From NCBI GenBank assembly GCA_028023455.1, contig JAQFVV010000036.1, positions 5,329,576 to 5,393,575 on the forward strand: 64,000 nt of DNA, given 5' to 3'. Below the pieces are notes generated by a model. It did not search any database and was not told the DNA's origin. It was given only the letters and a program-made list of their open reading frames with translations. Source of the DNA: Epiperipatus broadwayi. Its lineage: Eukaryota > Onychophora > Udeonychophora > Euonychophora > Peripatidae. Every line of letters begins with the position of its first letter. The stretch's first letter is position 1. The position numbers and the translations under genes are program-made. Below are positions 1-10,286 of the stretch, in pieces.

Positions 1-55
1 GCCCCAGGTTAGCAAGTTCACTTCCTGGCTGATGCTATGACATGGAAAAAAAAGA
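1..55 (+). mobile_element. tRNA-derived SINE, 3' end (cut by window edge)
   Basis: The first ~42 bases match the 3' half of the SINE seen again at 55492-55595 and 56711-56805: a box-B-like stretch followed by the shared tail GGCTGATGCTATGACA and an A-rich run. The 5' half lies outside the window. Confidence 0.65.
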
Positions 56-562
56 AATAATAATTATAAAAGTCAGTTTTTATTGCAAGAGACCCAAATT
101 TAATCAACAGGAAGAAGTTTTGAATCCCTTTGTCAAAAAAATGAAACATCTGATTATTATAAACAGTGAGGATTGCCAATTCCTCAACAAGCTTTATGAT
201 AAATGCTTAGCCAGAGCCAGCACTTAAAATATCTCAGTCAGGACCCCCCCCCCAAACCCCTGCCCATGGTTTTGTGCTTTGGCACTCCTCACTGTTTATA
301 ACTTACAAGCTTAAGAGATAGGGTCATGTGATCTATGACTTATTTTGACTATTTATCTGATTATTGTAATTTACATTTCTCGTTGCAAGAATTTGCATAT
401 TTTATAAATTATATATTCAGCCTGCTCCAGGTGTTGTTAGTTAATTAATTTTGTACTATGATTCTGGTGAGAATTTGTAGAAAGTTAAGTCAATGCTATT
501 AAGTTAGAATATATTTATATAGTTATATCTTTTCATAACAGTTTTATTCAACTTTAGATTTC

Positions 563-563
<1 letters not shown>

Positions 564-620
<57 letters not shown>

Positions 621-637
621 GATGATGATAATGATAA
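564..637 (+). repeat. (AAT)n microsatellite
   Basis: About 16 uninterrupted AAT units followed by degenerate GATGATGATAATGAT. Similar arrays occur at 15389-15555, 35701-35849 and 36410-36475. Confidence 0.9.
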
Positions 638-1288
638 AAAATGTCTTCCTAGAGAGCCTACAGATTTTTCGAAAGTAAATAAATAAGTGTACAGCAGAAA
701 TTAACTTTCTATAAACAGTTTACTTTCTGACTGAGGTTGCTAGTATTTGACATGCTGTCAATTACCACTGCAGTAATCATTTTTTGTTTAAGAATCTAAT
801 TTTGTTCTCTTTTTTGGTATGTACATCAAGCCGCTACTTGTCGTTTTGTTGTTTTTTTTTTGTTTTTTTTTTTTTTGTTTTTTTGCAAAATGTTACTGTT
901 TATTAGAAAAATCAAAATTTTTTACAGTTGTTTTTGTTTGTTTAGTCAATCTTTTTTTTTAATTCACCCAATTACGAAAACCTTGTGTTTGTAATATGGT
1001 CAAAATGTAGAATAAAGTTAACCACAGTGCTTCAATTCTTCTTATTTTATTATTATATTGAAGTCTATAACAAAATAATGAACTTAAATTTTTTAAACAT
1101 AATCCAAATTTAAGATTGGCATTAATATTTTTTTTAATTTAATTTAAATGACAACGTTAAGTGGCTAAAGGCTTAGCAAAACCCCATTTTGATAATTGTA
1201 TGTTTGTTTTTCTTCCCAAAAAATAAAGCAATGTTACAAGTTGTTGAAGGTCTGTATTATGTAATCTACATTCATTTAAAATAAAAAT
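638..1288. other. AT-rich stretch, no gene seen
   Basis: Contains T homopolymer runs near 845-895 and 950-960. No ORF with protein-like composition and no recognisable repeat was found. Confidence 0.6.
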
Positions 1289-1293
1289 GTAAG

Positions 1294-2042
1294 TGTTATA
1301 TCCGCACTTATGACTTTGCCAATGTTATAACTGCAAGTCATACTGTGCGGTCAGCAAATAACGTTATACAATTCCCACGCTGTTCTTTTCCAATGAGTGC
1401 TCTCCAATGAATCGGTCTGCAATGAAGCTCTCCAACGAATTGGTCTGCAATGAATGCTCTCCAATGAATTGGTCTGCAATGAAGCTATCCAACGAATTGG
1501 TCTGCAATCTCTCCGCTGAATTGGTCTGCAACGAATGCTCTCCAATGAATTGGTCTGCCACGAAGCTCTCCAAACGAATTGGTCTGCAACAAAGCTCTCC
1601 AACGAATTGGTCTGCAATGAAGCTCTCCAATGAATGCTCTCAATATCTCCGCTGCAGTCTCTTTCAGCTACACCCATGAACTACATTTCCACTGGGCGCT
1701 GATCATTAACCGCCAGCACTGATGTGAGATATCTCTACTTAAATACTGCTTACTCAATACTGCTTGACTGCTCTCTATGTTACACTGCTAGATGTTACCC
1801 AGTCTTCTTATAACTCTCTTACAACTGCAATGATCAATCAATGCACTGACCAATAAGGTAACGTCTCTTATCTAGAAAAATTTGTAATTAGCAAATATTT
1901 CTAGGAATTGTCAATCGCCATTATGTCAATGCACTAATTAAATTCCTCAGCTATCAGAGCATGATCTAAAAACAGCCTTACGAATAAATTCTAGTTTTTT
2001 CTGGAGTACACAAACATGTCTGCCATTTTACTAAACACTACA
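1294..2042 (-). repeat. 3' LTR of the small LTR element
   Basis: 749 bp, TG...CA ends. It aligns without an overall length change to 2174-2922; most differences are CG versus TG or CA. It contains a 28-bp minisatellite. Confidence 0.9.
1390..1641 (+). repeat. 28-bp minisatellite inside the LTR
   Basis: About nine units built on CTCTCCAAYGAATTGG plus TCTGCAATGAAG, with some shortened units (for example around 1509-1520). It lies entirely inside the LTR and is open in several frames, which explains the apparent ORFs here. Confidence 0.88.
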
Positions 2043-2066
2043 CACCTCCCTCCACTCCAGAAAAAC
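2043..2066 (-). promoter_or_regulatory. Polypurine tract of the small LTR element
   Basis: On the minus strand this reads TTTCTGGAGTGGAGGGAGGT, directly before the 3' LTR. The large gypsy element has a near-identical TTTCTGGAGTAAGGGGAGGA at the same place (46214-46236). Confidence 0.7.
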
Positions 2067-2173
2067 CTTTGTTGCTAATTGGGATTGACATTTTCACCCG
2101 GTTTCTCTGTCTTTGGCTAAACTTGTAGTTCAATGTATTCGCTACTCCCAGGTTCCAAATGCGACTGCACTAA

Positions 2174-2922
2174 TGTTATATCTGCACTTACGACTGTGCC
2201 AATGTTATAACTGCAAATCATACTGTGCGGTCAGCAAATAACATTATACAATTCCCATGCTGTTCTTTTCCAATGAGTGCTCTCCAACAAATCGGTCTGC
2301 AATGAAGCTCTCCAATGAATTGGTCTGCAATGAATGCTCTCCAACGAATTGGTCTGCAATGAAGCTATCCAACGAATTGGTCTGCAATCTCTCCACTGAA
2401 TTGGTCTGCAACGAATGTTCTCCAACGAATTGGTCTGCCATGAAGCTCTCCAAATGAATTGGTCTGCAACGAAGCTCTCCAATGAATTGGTCTGCAATGA
2501 AGCTCTCCAATGAATGCTCTCAATATCTCCACTGCGGTCTCTTTCAGCTACACCTGTGAACTACATTTCTACTGGGTGCTGATCATTAACCGTCAGCACT
2601 GACGCGAGATATCTCTACTTAAATACTGCTTACTCAATACTGCTTGACTGCTCTCTATGTTACACTGCTAGGTGTTACCCAGTCTTCTTATCGCTCTCTG
2701 ACAACTGCAACGATCAATCAATGCACTGACCAATAAGGTAACGTCTCTTATCTAGAAACATTTGTAATTAGCAAATATTTCTAGGAATTATCGATTGCCA
2801 TTACGTCAATGCACTAATTAAATTCCTCAGCTATCAGAGCACGATCTAAAAACAGCCTTACAAATAAATTCTAATTTTTTCTGGAGTGCACAAACATGTC
2901 TGCCATTTTACAAAACACTACA
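2174..2922 (-). repeat. 5' LTR of the small LTR element
   Basis: 749 bp, partner of 1294-2042, followed by the GTAAG target duplication. Confidence 0.9.
2270..2521 (+). repeat. 28-bp minisatellite in the second LTR copy
   Basis: Same array as 1390-1641 at the same offset (880 bp) and with the same unit order, so it was present before the two LTRs diverged. Confidence 0.88.
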
Positions 2923-2927
2923 GTAAG

Positions 2928-3820
2928 AGGTAGTTATTTTGCTTGATAATGATAATTTGCTAATATTAATTTACAGTGACAAAAGATTTCATACTTTGCC
3001 CATGTTTCTAAGCAGAAAATCCATGCTTCAAATTTTGTAATAACAAATTGAACTCGATGGAATCTAATGTCACACAAAGAAAATATCACTTCTCATGAAT
3101 TTAAATGTACATTGCATGAACAATTAAATTATAAAATCGGTAATAATATAGACGAACTCTTAAATAACTTCACATCTGTCTAACTAGTAAAATGTCAGTG
3201 TTTTCCAGCTATCTATAAAATACCTGGATACTTCTATTATTAATTAAAAGCCTCATCTAAATTGAAAAATACAATAATTATTGTATTTCTCAATTTTTTA
3301 TATTTGTGTTATATAAAAATTATTTTGTCAATGATTAAATACCTATTTCAAATCTACATTTGTTTTATCACTCAATGAATTTCATAAGCAGTTTAGAATA
3401 ACTTGTGCACATGTTGCCAGACATACTTACACAATCGCTAACTTTAATATGCACTTTTTAGTAAATATTTTTTACCTAATTAGTAGCTGATTGTTAGCAA
3501 GAAAATAAACTAAAATATGAACTGGAGCTCAACATCTAAGTAGGCGTATTATTTAGAAGAAGAAAAAATGCATAAAAAGTAATGCAAAGTCACCTCTCCA
3601 AATTTTAAGTTTTCTCAACTATGCCGCTTGTGAATAAATATGTCTGCTTAAAATTTAAACTTTATTTTTATTCACAGAAGATGTAGCTTAAAAAAATATA
3701 ACGTTTGGGAAGTTGATTTGATATTTATATTTATTACAGAAAATGAAATATAATATTTATTTTTTAATTTATAGCTACAGGGATATGTTAAATAATGTAA
3801 AAACTCTGCCAGATAATGAA
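2928..3820. other. AT-rich stretch, no gene seen
   Basis: No protein-like ORF. Near its end lies AGGGATATGTTAAATAAT (3779 on), which recurs as AGGGATATATTAAATAAA at about 4048, one on each side of the fold-back element. Confidence 0.5.
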
Positions 3821-4042
3821 AATTATTCTTCACGTATAGTGTTATAAACAGAGTAGCTAAAATTCAAAAAACATTAATCATAAAAAACTATTTGCCAAGT
3901 GATTTTGGTACTGTATACCAGAATCATGGTGAACAGAGTAGCAAAAATTTCAGAATCGTGGCGACATGATAGTTTTTTTATGATTAATGTTTTTTAAATT
4001 TTAGCTACTCTGTTTATCAGACTTTATACGTGAAGAATAATT
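3821..4042. mobile_element. Fold-back (MITE-like) element
   Basis: Arms of about 70 bases face each other: ATTATTCTTCACGTATA... on the left, and its complement ending ...TACGTGAAGAATAAT on the right. They share CAGAGTAGCTAAAATT and ACATTAATCATAAAAAACT in opposite orientation. The ~85-base centre contains CAGAATCATGG and CAGAATCGTGG. No coding capacity. Confidence 0.8.
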
Positions 4043-4530
4043 ATAATTAGGGATATATTAAATAAAATAAAAAATAATATTTTTGCAGTAAATATTATGT
4101 ATGTAATGAGCAAAGCAAAAATAAATGTCCACATGCAAAATATATATTTAATAAACTGGTAAATAATCGCTTTGTGTCTATATGTGTAATAAGCGAGATA
4201 TTTGCTATATATTACACACAAATAAAATGATAGAGCGTAAAATAAACGAGTAAATGAGTGAAATACAATATTAAATAAATAATTGGCAATTGAATAAAAG
4301 AAAGCAAAACATAGTCTATATTAGAAAAGTTTTAAGTGAAAGTGAAAGCAGTTGCTTGCAAATCAACAGTTGTCAGGCATACTGAAAATTGATAAAAATG
4401 AAATTAATGAAAAATGAACTTCCAAAGAACAAAACTATTCACAGCAAATAAAAACTTTAAATCAAATTAGATTTCAGCAAGTAAAAGCAAATCACTGAAG
4501 TTAGAACACTGATATCTTTTAACTGGAATT

Positions 4531-4673
4531 AATATTTACTAAGGCTGTAACCTCAAGTATGTGCGCGTAAAAATGCGATAGTAGGGACCTCTACAGGTGG
4601 TTAAGACCTGTAGAGGTCCCTACTATCGCATTTTCACGCGCACATTCTTGAGGTTACAGCCTTAGTAAATATT
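4531..4673. mobile_element. Near-perfect 68-bp-arm hairpin element
   Basis: Arms 4531-4598 and 4606-4673 are reverse complements with only a few mismatches, separated by the 7-base loop GGTTAAG. The arm contains ATGCGATAGTAGGGACCTCT. A half-copy is at 24255-24333, so this is a repeat family rather than a local accident. Confidence 0.85.
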
Positions 4674-5704
4674 ACTTATGTAATCAATGTGTAATCAATG
4701 TGCGTTTAAATAAATTTATAATTATAACTGGAATTAATAAAAAATAAAATGTGGATTTATGGTTAAATTTACAGCCACAAAAGTATGATAAATGTTAATA
4801 TTTTATCTATTTTTATTTCATATAAATTTTGAGTTTGGTCTTCCTTTGCTTTGTTTTATTTTATATATATTTTTGATTAAAAAATATACTATTTTTTTAT
4901 ATTTAAGAATAAAAGCAAACACTTAATTTTTTATCCCCTTTTTTTTGCTTTTGCTCAATAGCTGAGTACTCTGTAAATGCAAATTATATAATATATATAT
5001 ATATATATGCACTACAGTGTACGGTTCATAGTCTAATTAATGTTCACAGCTAGATTTAGGCCTTTGTTTTATGCACTAGATAGTGCAAATTAATCAAGCT
5101 ATGAAAAAAATATATATATCTGATCATTTACGAGTCTGGTTATCTCAAGAACATTGCTATATTTTCTGATTAACTGGCCTACTAATCATTAGGATGTACA
5201 CTGCTGGCACAAGGGTGGCAGGGTTATTAATCCACTAAATTTCACTGCTTCGCATATATATTTCTAACTAATTATAAAAGTAAGATTGGGATTTAAGTTT
5301 CTGGTACATTAATGTTATATTAATTGTCTTTCTGGGCTTAACTAAATAAGAATATTGGCAACGGTAACATATTCATTTAAATCTTACTCGTAAAATAAAC
5401 AACTAAAATTAAAAATGTTCAAATGAAAGAATTATATTAAAGGTAAATATTTTATTATAACAAGTTAAAATATTTAAATGATAAATTATTAAATAAAATT
5501 GGAAAGCACATACACCTAATTCAGACAATAATGTTAAATAATTAAAGCAATTCTTATTACACTCCTCTTAGGTTTCTTTTAGAAGGCTGTAACTGAAAGT
5601 TTCTTGAATAACATAGTGAATGTGTCTATCATAGAATATTATAAGTTTATAATTTAGGTTAGTTTTCAAATACTTAATTTAGTCACAAATTGAGTATGAA
5701 TAAT
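4674..5704. other. AT-rich stretch with (TA)n, no gene seen
   Basis: Contains a TA dinucleotide run at about 4988-5008 and otherwise no coding signal. Confidence 0.5.
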
Positions 5705-5709
5705 CTTAC

Positions 5710-5878
5710 CAGTACACTTAGTGAGTTTACAAAGATAGTCAATTATACCATCCATGGTTGTTCTTGGGATGAAGACTTTAGTTTTAAACTGTTCTTGGTT
5801 CATTGTAAGGCTGCTTATGAAATCTTTTGAGTTGATGTCTTCATGATGAACAATGTTGGCAAAAGCTCCAGTCCACTC
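5710..5878 (-). CDS. Possible internal host exon, unidentified protein
   Basis: A 169-base stretch is open on the minus strand. It is preceded by ATGCAG (candidate acceptor AG at 5879-5880) and followed by GTAAGATT (candidate donor at 5705-5709). The same frame has a stop a few codons upstream of the acceptor, so an open reading must start about here. The translation has a balanced, protein-like composition (it begins EWTGAFANIV and contains FISSLTMNQEQF and TTMDGIIDYL) and does not look like any transposon protein in the window. I do not recognise the family. There is only a weak pyrimidine tract upstream, and no neighbouring exons were found. It could be a real exon of a gene with long introns, an exon relic, or chance. 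Confidence 0.35.
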
Positions 5879-5884
5879 CTGCAT

Positions 5885-6674
5885 GATGAATTATTTCAGC
5901 ATAGAGCGGTCTGGATCTTTCAAAATCCAGGACCATCCAAAAGAAAAACAATGGTCAGTTTTTAGACTTATGCATGTATATTAAGTTTTGTCTTGTTATC
6001 AAAATATGTTAGTAATCTTGTACATTCTTTCTTATTTTTGAGGTACAAAGTTTATTATTTTATGGATTACATTCACCATATTTAATTAGTGTTAGAAGGA
6101 TCTCTGATTGTAATCTCTTGTGTTTGTAATTTCTTCTTTTGCTTATCTGGATTAGTAATTTGCATGTCTCTTTATTCTTTCCAATTTTAACTCTTATTTT
6201 TAATTAAACAGATAATATTAAACACAAAAATAACTTCCATTGTATGTTATCTAAAAAAATTAAATCATACTAACTAAAAGAAACTAAATTGCCTCTTTTA
6301 AATTTTACTTTTTTTAAAGCTTTTTTTAAATATTACCAAATGCTAATATATTTGAACCATACACATGTAAAACTGTTCCACGTGGATTTGTATTTGTGAA
6401 CTAAAATAATTATAAAGAATTGGAGATGAAACGTTTGAAGTATTAAAACATTAATAATACATCTGATTTTTAATCTTTGTGGGGTTTTTTTTGCATTGAG
6501 ACAATTTCAAACTATCTCTGCACTTATTATCACCATAAAAAAGACATTAATTTATATTTACTGTGCACTAAAATTCAAAAAATAAATATTTTCTTTAATC
6601 ATAATTCAGCTTTTACATTTAATTTGAAATAGAAGCATGGGGTGTCCAGAAATTAAGTGATTCAATCACTTATT
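5885..6674. other. AT-rich stretch, no gene seen
   Basis: No coding signal or clear repeat. 6675-6681 (GTAATAG) is the probable target-site copy of the adjacent RTE insertion. Confidence 0.5.
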
Positions 6675-6683
6675 GTAATAGTC

Positions 6684-7322
6684 ATCATCATCATCAATCA
6701 TTATCAATCCACTGAAAGTCTCTCCAAATTCAATCTATCTTCTGCAATGTTTAGCTTTTATTCTCCATAACACCATTGCACACTTTCTTATTTCATCTAT
6801 CCATCTCACATGTTGTCTCATTCCGGGTCTTTTATGATTTCTTGGAATCTAGTTTAAGATTTCAATTGTCCATCTATTATCATCTCTTCTAGCAATATAT
6901 CCATCCCAACTCCACTTAAGTCTTTCAATTTTCTCAATGAGGTCAGTAACACCTGTTTGTTCTCTCACCCATATATTGCGTTTTCAATCTCTTGTTACTC
7001 CCAAAATGCATCTCTCCATACTTCTGTGAGAGGTCTGAAGTCTCTGTGTTGCTCTTCTATTGAGTTTCCAAGTCTAAGATTCATAAGTAAGAACTGGTAA
7101 AACACATTTATTAAAAACCTTCCTTTTCAAACACATAAGCATAATTCTTTTTAATATCAAGTTATTTCTACTAAAAGCAGTCCAATCAAGTTTAATTCTA
7201 TGATTAATTTCATCCATTATGTTTCCATCTGTATTAATAATCTGACCAAGGTATTTGTAACTGTTAACTTCTTTTAACTCATCACAATCAATCTTTATTT
7301 TCATATTTTTCAGAAAATCCAT
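6684..7322 (-). pseudogene. RTE C-terminal region (broken)
   Basis: It continues the RT in a shifted frame (SYKYLGQIIN, then CLKRKVFNKCVLPVLTY). An in-frame stop follows near 7074 where copy 2 reads SETWTLN. Further conserved text (IWVREQTGVTDLIEKI, DNRWTIEILN) is visible downstream before the GATGAT tail. Confidence 0.75.
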
Positions 7323-8265
7323 TAAACATTACTTTAGTCTTTTTAACATTTATCTTTAGTCCTACTTTTCTACTTTCATCTGATAATTCCTGCAACATTT
7401 CCTTTAGATCTAAGGCATTATTTGCAAAAACAACTACATCATCTGCAAAATCTAAATGACTTAAATAATCTCCATTTACTTTCACTCCTTTAGCTTCCCA
7501 TTTTAATCCACAAAATATTTCTTGCAGCACTGCTGTAAAAAGTTTTGGAGATATGGAGTCACCCTGTCTTATACCCTTCTCAATGTTGACTTTCCTAGTA
7601 TCATTATGTAATCTAATTGTTGCTGTTACATTTTTATAAATATTCTTTAAAATATGACAATATCCTGGATCTATACCTTGATGATCCAATGCTTTAATCA
7701 CTGAAGAAATGTTTATAGAATCAAATGCCTTTTCATAATCTACAAATCCAAAGCATAATGGCAACTCATATTCATTTGTCCTTTCTATAACTTCTCTCAA
7801 TACCTGGATATGATCTACTGTACTAAAACTACTTTTAAATCCAGCTTGTTCTCTTGGTTGGTGGAAATGCAATGTTCTCTTTAGACAAGTTGTAATTATC
7901 TTGGTAAAAATTTTGTATAAAACTGATAAAAGGTTGATAGATCTGTAATTTCTAATATCTTCTTTATCACCTTTTTTAAATATTAATATTAATACTGCAT
8001 TCTTCCAATCATCTGGTACATCTTTATCATTTAGACATTTGGTATATAACTTTGCTAAAAAATGTTCTATTTCTTCACCTGCTTCTTTTAATATATCAAT
8101 TATAATTCCATCATTACCTGGAGCCTTTCCTTTCTTCATAAATTTAATTGCATGTCTCACTTCTTCATTTAAAATTCTGGGCAATTTGGAAGATGTAATA
8201 GATATAGGAGGTACTTGTTCTTTATTACTATATAATTCTTGATAAAAGTCTTCTACCCATTTCAT
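7288..8265 (-). pseudogene. RTE reverse transcriptase domain (broken)
   Basis: Non-LTR reverse transcriptase core. Motifs in order are KGKAPGNDGI, FKKGDKEDIRNYR, QAGFKSSFST, FVDYEKAFDSI (catalytic Asp), IRQGDSISPKLF and FADDVVVF (catalytic Asp pair). The active-site residues are intact, but the frame shifts at both ends: near 8290 from the endonuclease, and near 7310 into the C-terminal part. This is the best preserved RT of the RTE copies in the window. Confidence 0.85.
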
Positions 8266-9440
8266 GATGTTATCTCTCTTTTTAGTAATAATTCCATCTT
8301 TTTCTTTATTGCAGATATAAATTTTCTACCAATACCAAAATGTTGTTTTACACTCTTGAGACTTTTATTCTCTTCTACAGCTTTTCTTGCTAGTTCACAG
8401 TTATACTTTCTTATATCATTTTCAGCTCTTTTCCACACCATTTTACAAAATTTGAGATATTCAATCCTTTTTAATGCATCATTTTTGTATATCTTCATAT
8501 TCCTTCTTTTCTTCATAAATTCTCTAGTCTCAGTAGAAATTTTATTGGTCAATTGCTGCTTTTTTCTACCAGCTATCTTTGTTGCAGTTTTTAAAAGTGT
8601 ATCAGTTATTTTCATATTAATTTCATTCAAATCTGAATCATGTTCAAAATCTACTAATACTTGAAACCGATTTGTAAGTTCTAATTTAAATTCATTAGAA
8701 TGTTTCTGAAGATTAGGAATATCAACTGTAAATATTGTTTTTCTTAATAATTTTTGTCTCTCTAGTTTTGCATTAACACATATCTTACATCTTACTAATC
8801 GATGATCACTTCCTGTGTTAAATTTATTAAGAACATTACAATCTTGAAATATGTATTTTCTGTTAGTCAAAATATAATCCATTTCTGCTGTACCTTCATT
8901 TGGATGCTTCCATGTCCATTTCCTTTTAACATTTTTCTCAAAAAAAGAATTCATAATATAAAGTTTTTCTTTTTCTGCAAACTCCACAAGTCTATGTCCT
9001 CTCTCATTTCTATTACCATAACCAAAATTACCTACAGCACTTTCATCTTTCATTTGTTTACCAATTCTAGCATTAAAGTCTCCCATAACAATTTTAAAAT
9101 GTTGTTTACTCTGATCAAAAGCCTTTTGTACATCCATATAAAAATCTTCTACTACTTCATTACTATGAGAACTTGTTGGGGCATAAACCTGAATTATCTG
9201 CATTTGGTATCTGCTATTAAGTTGTATAACTAATCTTGCCACTCTGTCTGATACACCATCAATCTTCACAATATTGTTCTTCCAATTTTTATTTATAATT
9301 AATCCTACTCTACTTGTATTTCCAATATTTGTACCTTTATAATAGAGTACATGTTCACTTTTTTACTTTTCTTCTAACTTCACAAAGTCCAATAATATCC
9401 CATTTAATATAAGACAGTTCTTCTAATTCTTGCAATCTTC
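8262..9440 (-). pseudogene. RTE endonuclease domain (broken)
   Basis: An apurinic-like endonuclease that nicks target DNA for LINE insertion. Visible motifs are VYAPTSSHS, GDFNARIG (catalytic Asp/Asn), AEMDYIL and GSDHRLV (Asp/His pair). After it comes a basic linker region joining to the RT. The open part is 8262-9269; upstream sequence up to about 9440 continues the N-terminus in another frame. Relative to copy 3 there is a deletion of about 17 bases near 9360. The frame is lost again near 8290, where the following RT is in a different frame. The copy is inactive. Confidence 0.8.
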
Positions 9441-9816
9441 CTTCACCTGAAAGTGATCTGCAGTTGTAAGTATGTAAATAAAAAGTCATCATCGAATGGC
9501 ATCCTGGGTCCACAATCAGGGGATTTATAGCACCCTTTCAGCCACCAATCATTGCCTTGGTTGGTGACTTTACAGTCTCCTGGAAATAAGAGCCATGATT
9601 TATTTTTGTATGTCATAATTGTATATATTGGAAAAATATTTATCATTTACACAAACATTCATACTGCCTTATCAGGCAACTGAGAAGAAAGACCTTGGTG
9701 TTTCTTGATTTTAAACTCAGAGGTAAAAAGCCAATAAACTCACCATGCTGGATAATACAGGTTGGTAAGCAGCCCATTCATGTTTGTATAGTATATGAAT
9801 AATCACATAGTAATAG

Positions 9817-10286
9817 CAACTGCAACGACAAGAACGTATGGAGTGGACATTAGGAATTTGCCTGCATGGTTTCTTTAAGCCCTCCAAGAGGAATCAAAAA
9901 GTCTTCTTTCATTTAATAACAAATTTCTTTCTGCAGCCATTGCAATAGTACTGATCGAATTAATTAATTTCTAGATATAATACTTTTATTTCAAGTTAAA
10001 AATAAAATACCAATTGTAGCTGAAAAATAATTACTTTTGGGAGTTTTAGTGCCAGTAAATAAAGGTGTTTATTATAATATATATATATTGTTTTTAATCT
10101 TTTAGTATTTGCATAGTAATAAATGCATTTATTATAAAATATTGTACATATATTTTAACTTTTTGTATTTAGATATCTTTTGGAATTATTCCAATTCAAA
10201 ATTTAAAATGGAGATTAAAAATTTAATTTTAGAGAAGGAAATTTGGACACATTAACATCATTTCCAATATTATTTTATTTATGAAG
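9817..10286. other. AT-rich stretch, no gene seen
   Basis: TA-rich runs near 10075-10090. No coding signal. Confidence 0.5.

Larger units (their letters stand above)
1294..2922 (-). mobile_element. Small LTR retroelement with almost no interior (TRIM-like)
   Basis: Two direct repeats of 749 bp each (1294-2042 and 2174-2922) start TGTTATAT and end ACTACA, flank a 131-bp interior, and are bounded by the 5-bp target duplication GTAAG (1289-1293 and 2923-2927). Next to the left LTR is a pyrimidine-rich tract (2043-2066) whose complement is a typical polypurine tract, so the element reads on the minus strand and the 5' LTR is the right-hand one. The interior has no coding capacity. The layout of terminal TG...CA, polypurine tract and 5-bp duplication fits a non-autonomous Ty3/gypsy derivative. 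It is longer than classical TRIMs because its LTRs are long. Confidence 0.9.
6682..9809 (-). mobile_element. RTE-type LINE, near full length, copy 1
   Basis: The element runs on the minus strand. The 3' end carries the (GATGAT)n tail and the conserved GGAGAGAC...TGGATTGATAATGATT terminus typical of RTE LINEs; the 5' end lies near 9809. The same boundaries and length (about 3.1 kb) are seen in copy 3 (31278-34392). A 7-base GTAATAG occurs on both sides (6675-6681, 9810-9816) as a probable target duplication. It encodes an AP endonuclease-like domain then a reverse transcriptase, but is broken by frameshifts and stops. Confidence 0.85.

Noticed and set aside
1390-1641. Regular 28-bp repeats resembling a CRISPR array
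   Set aside because: Units are contiguous with no spacers, lie inside LTRs, and the DNA is eukaryotic.
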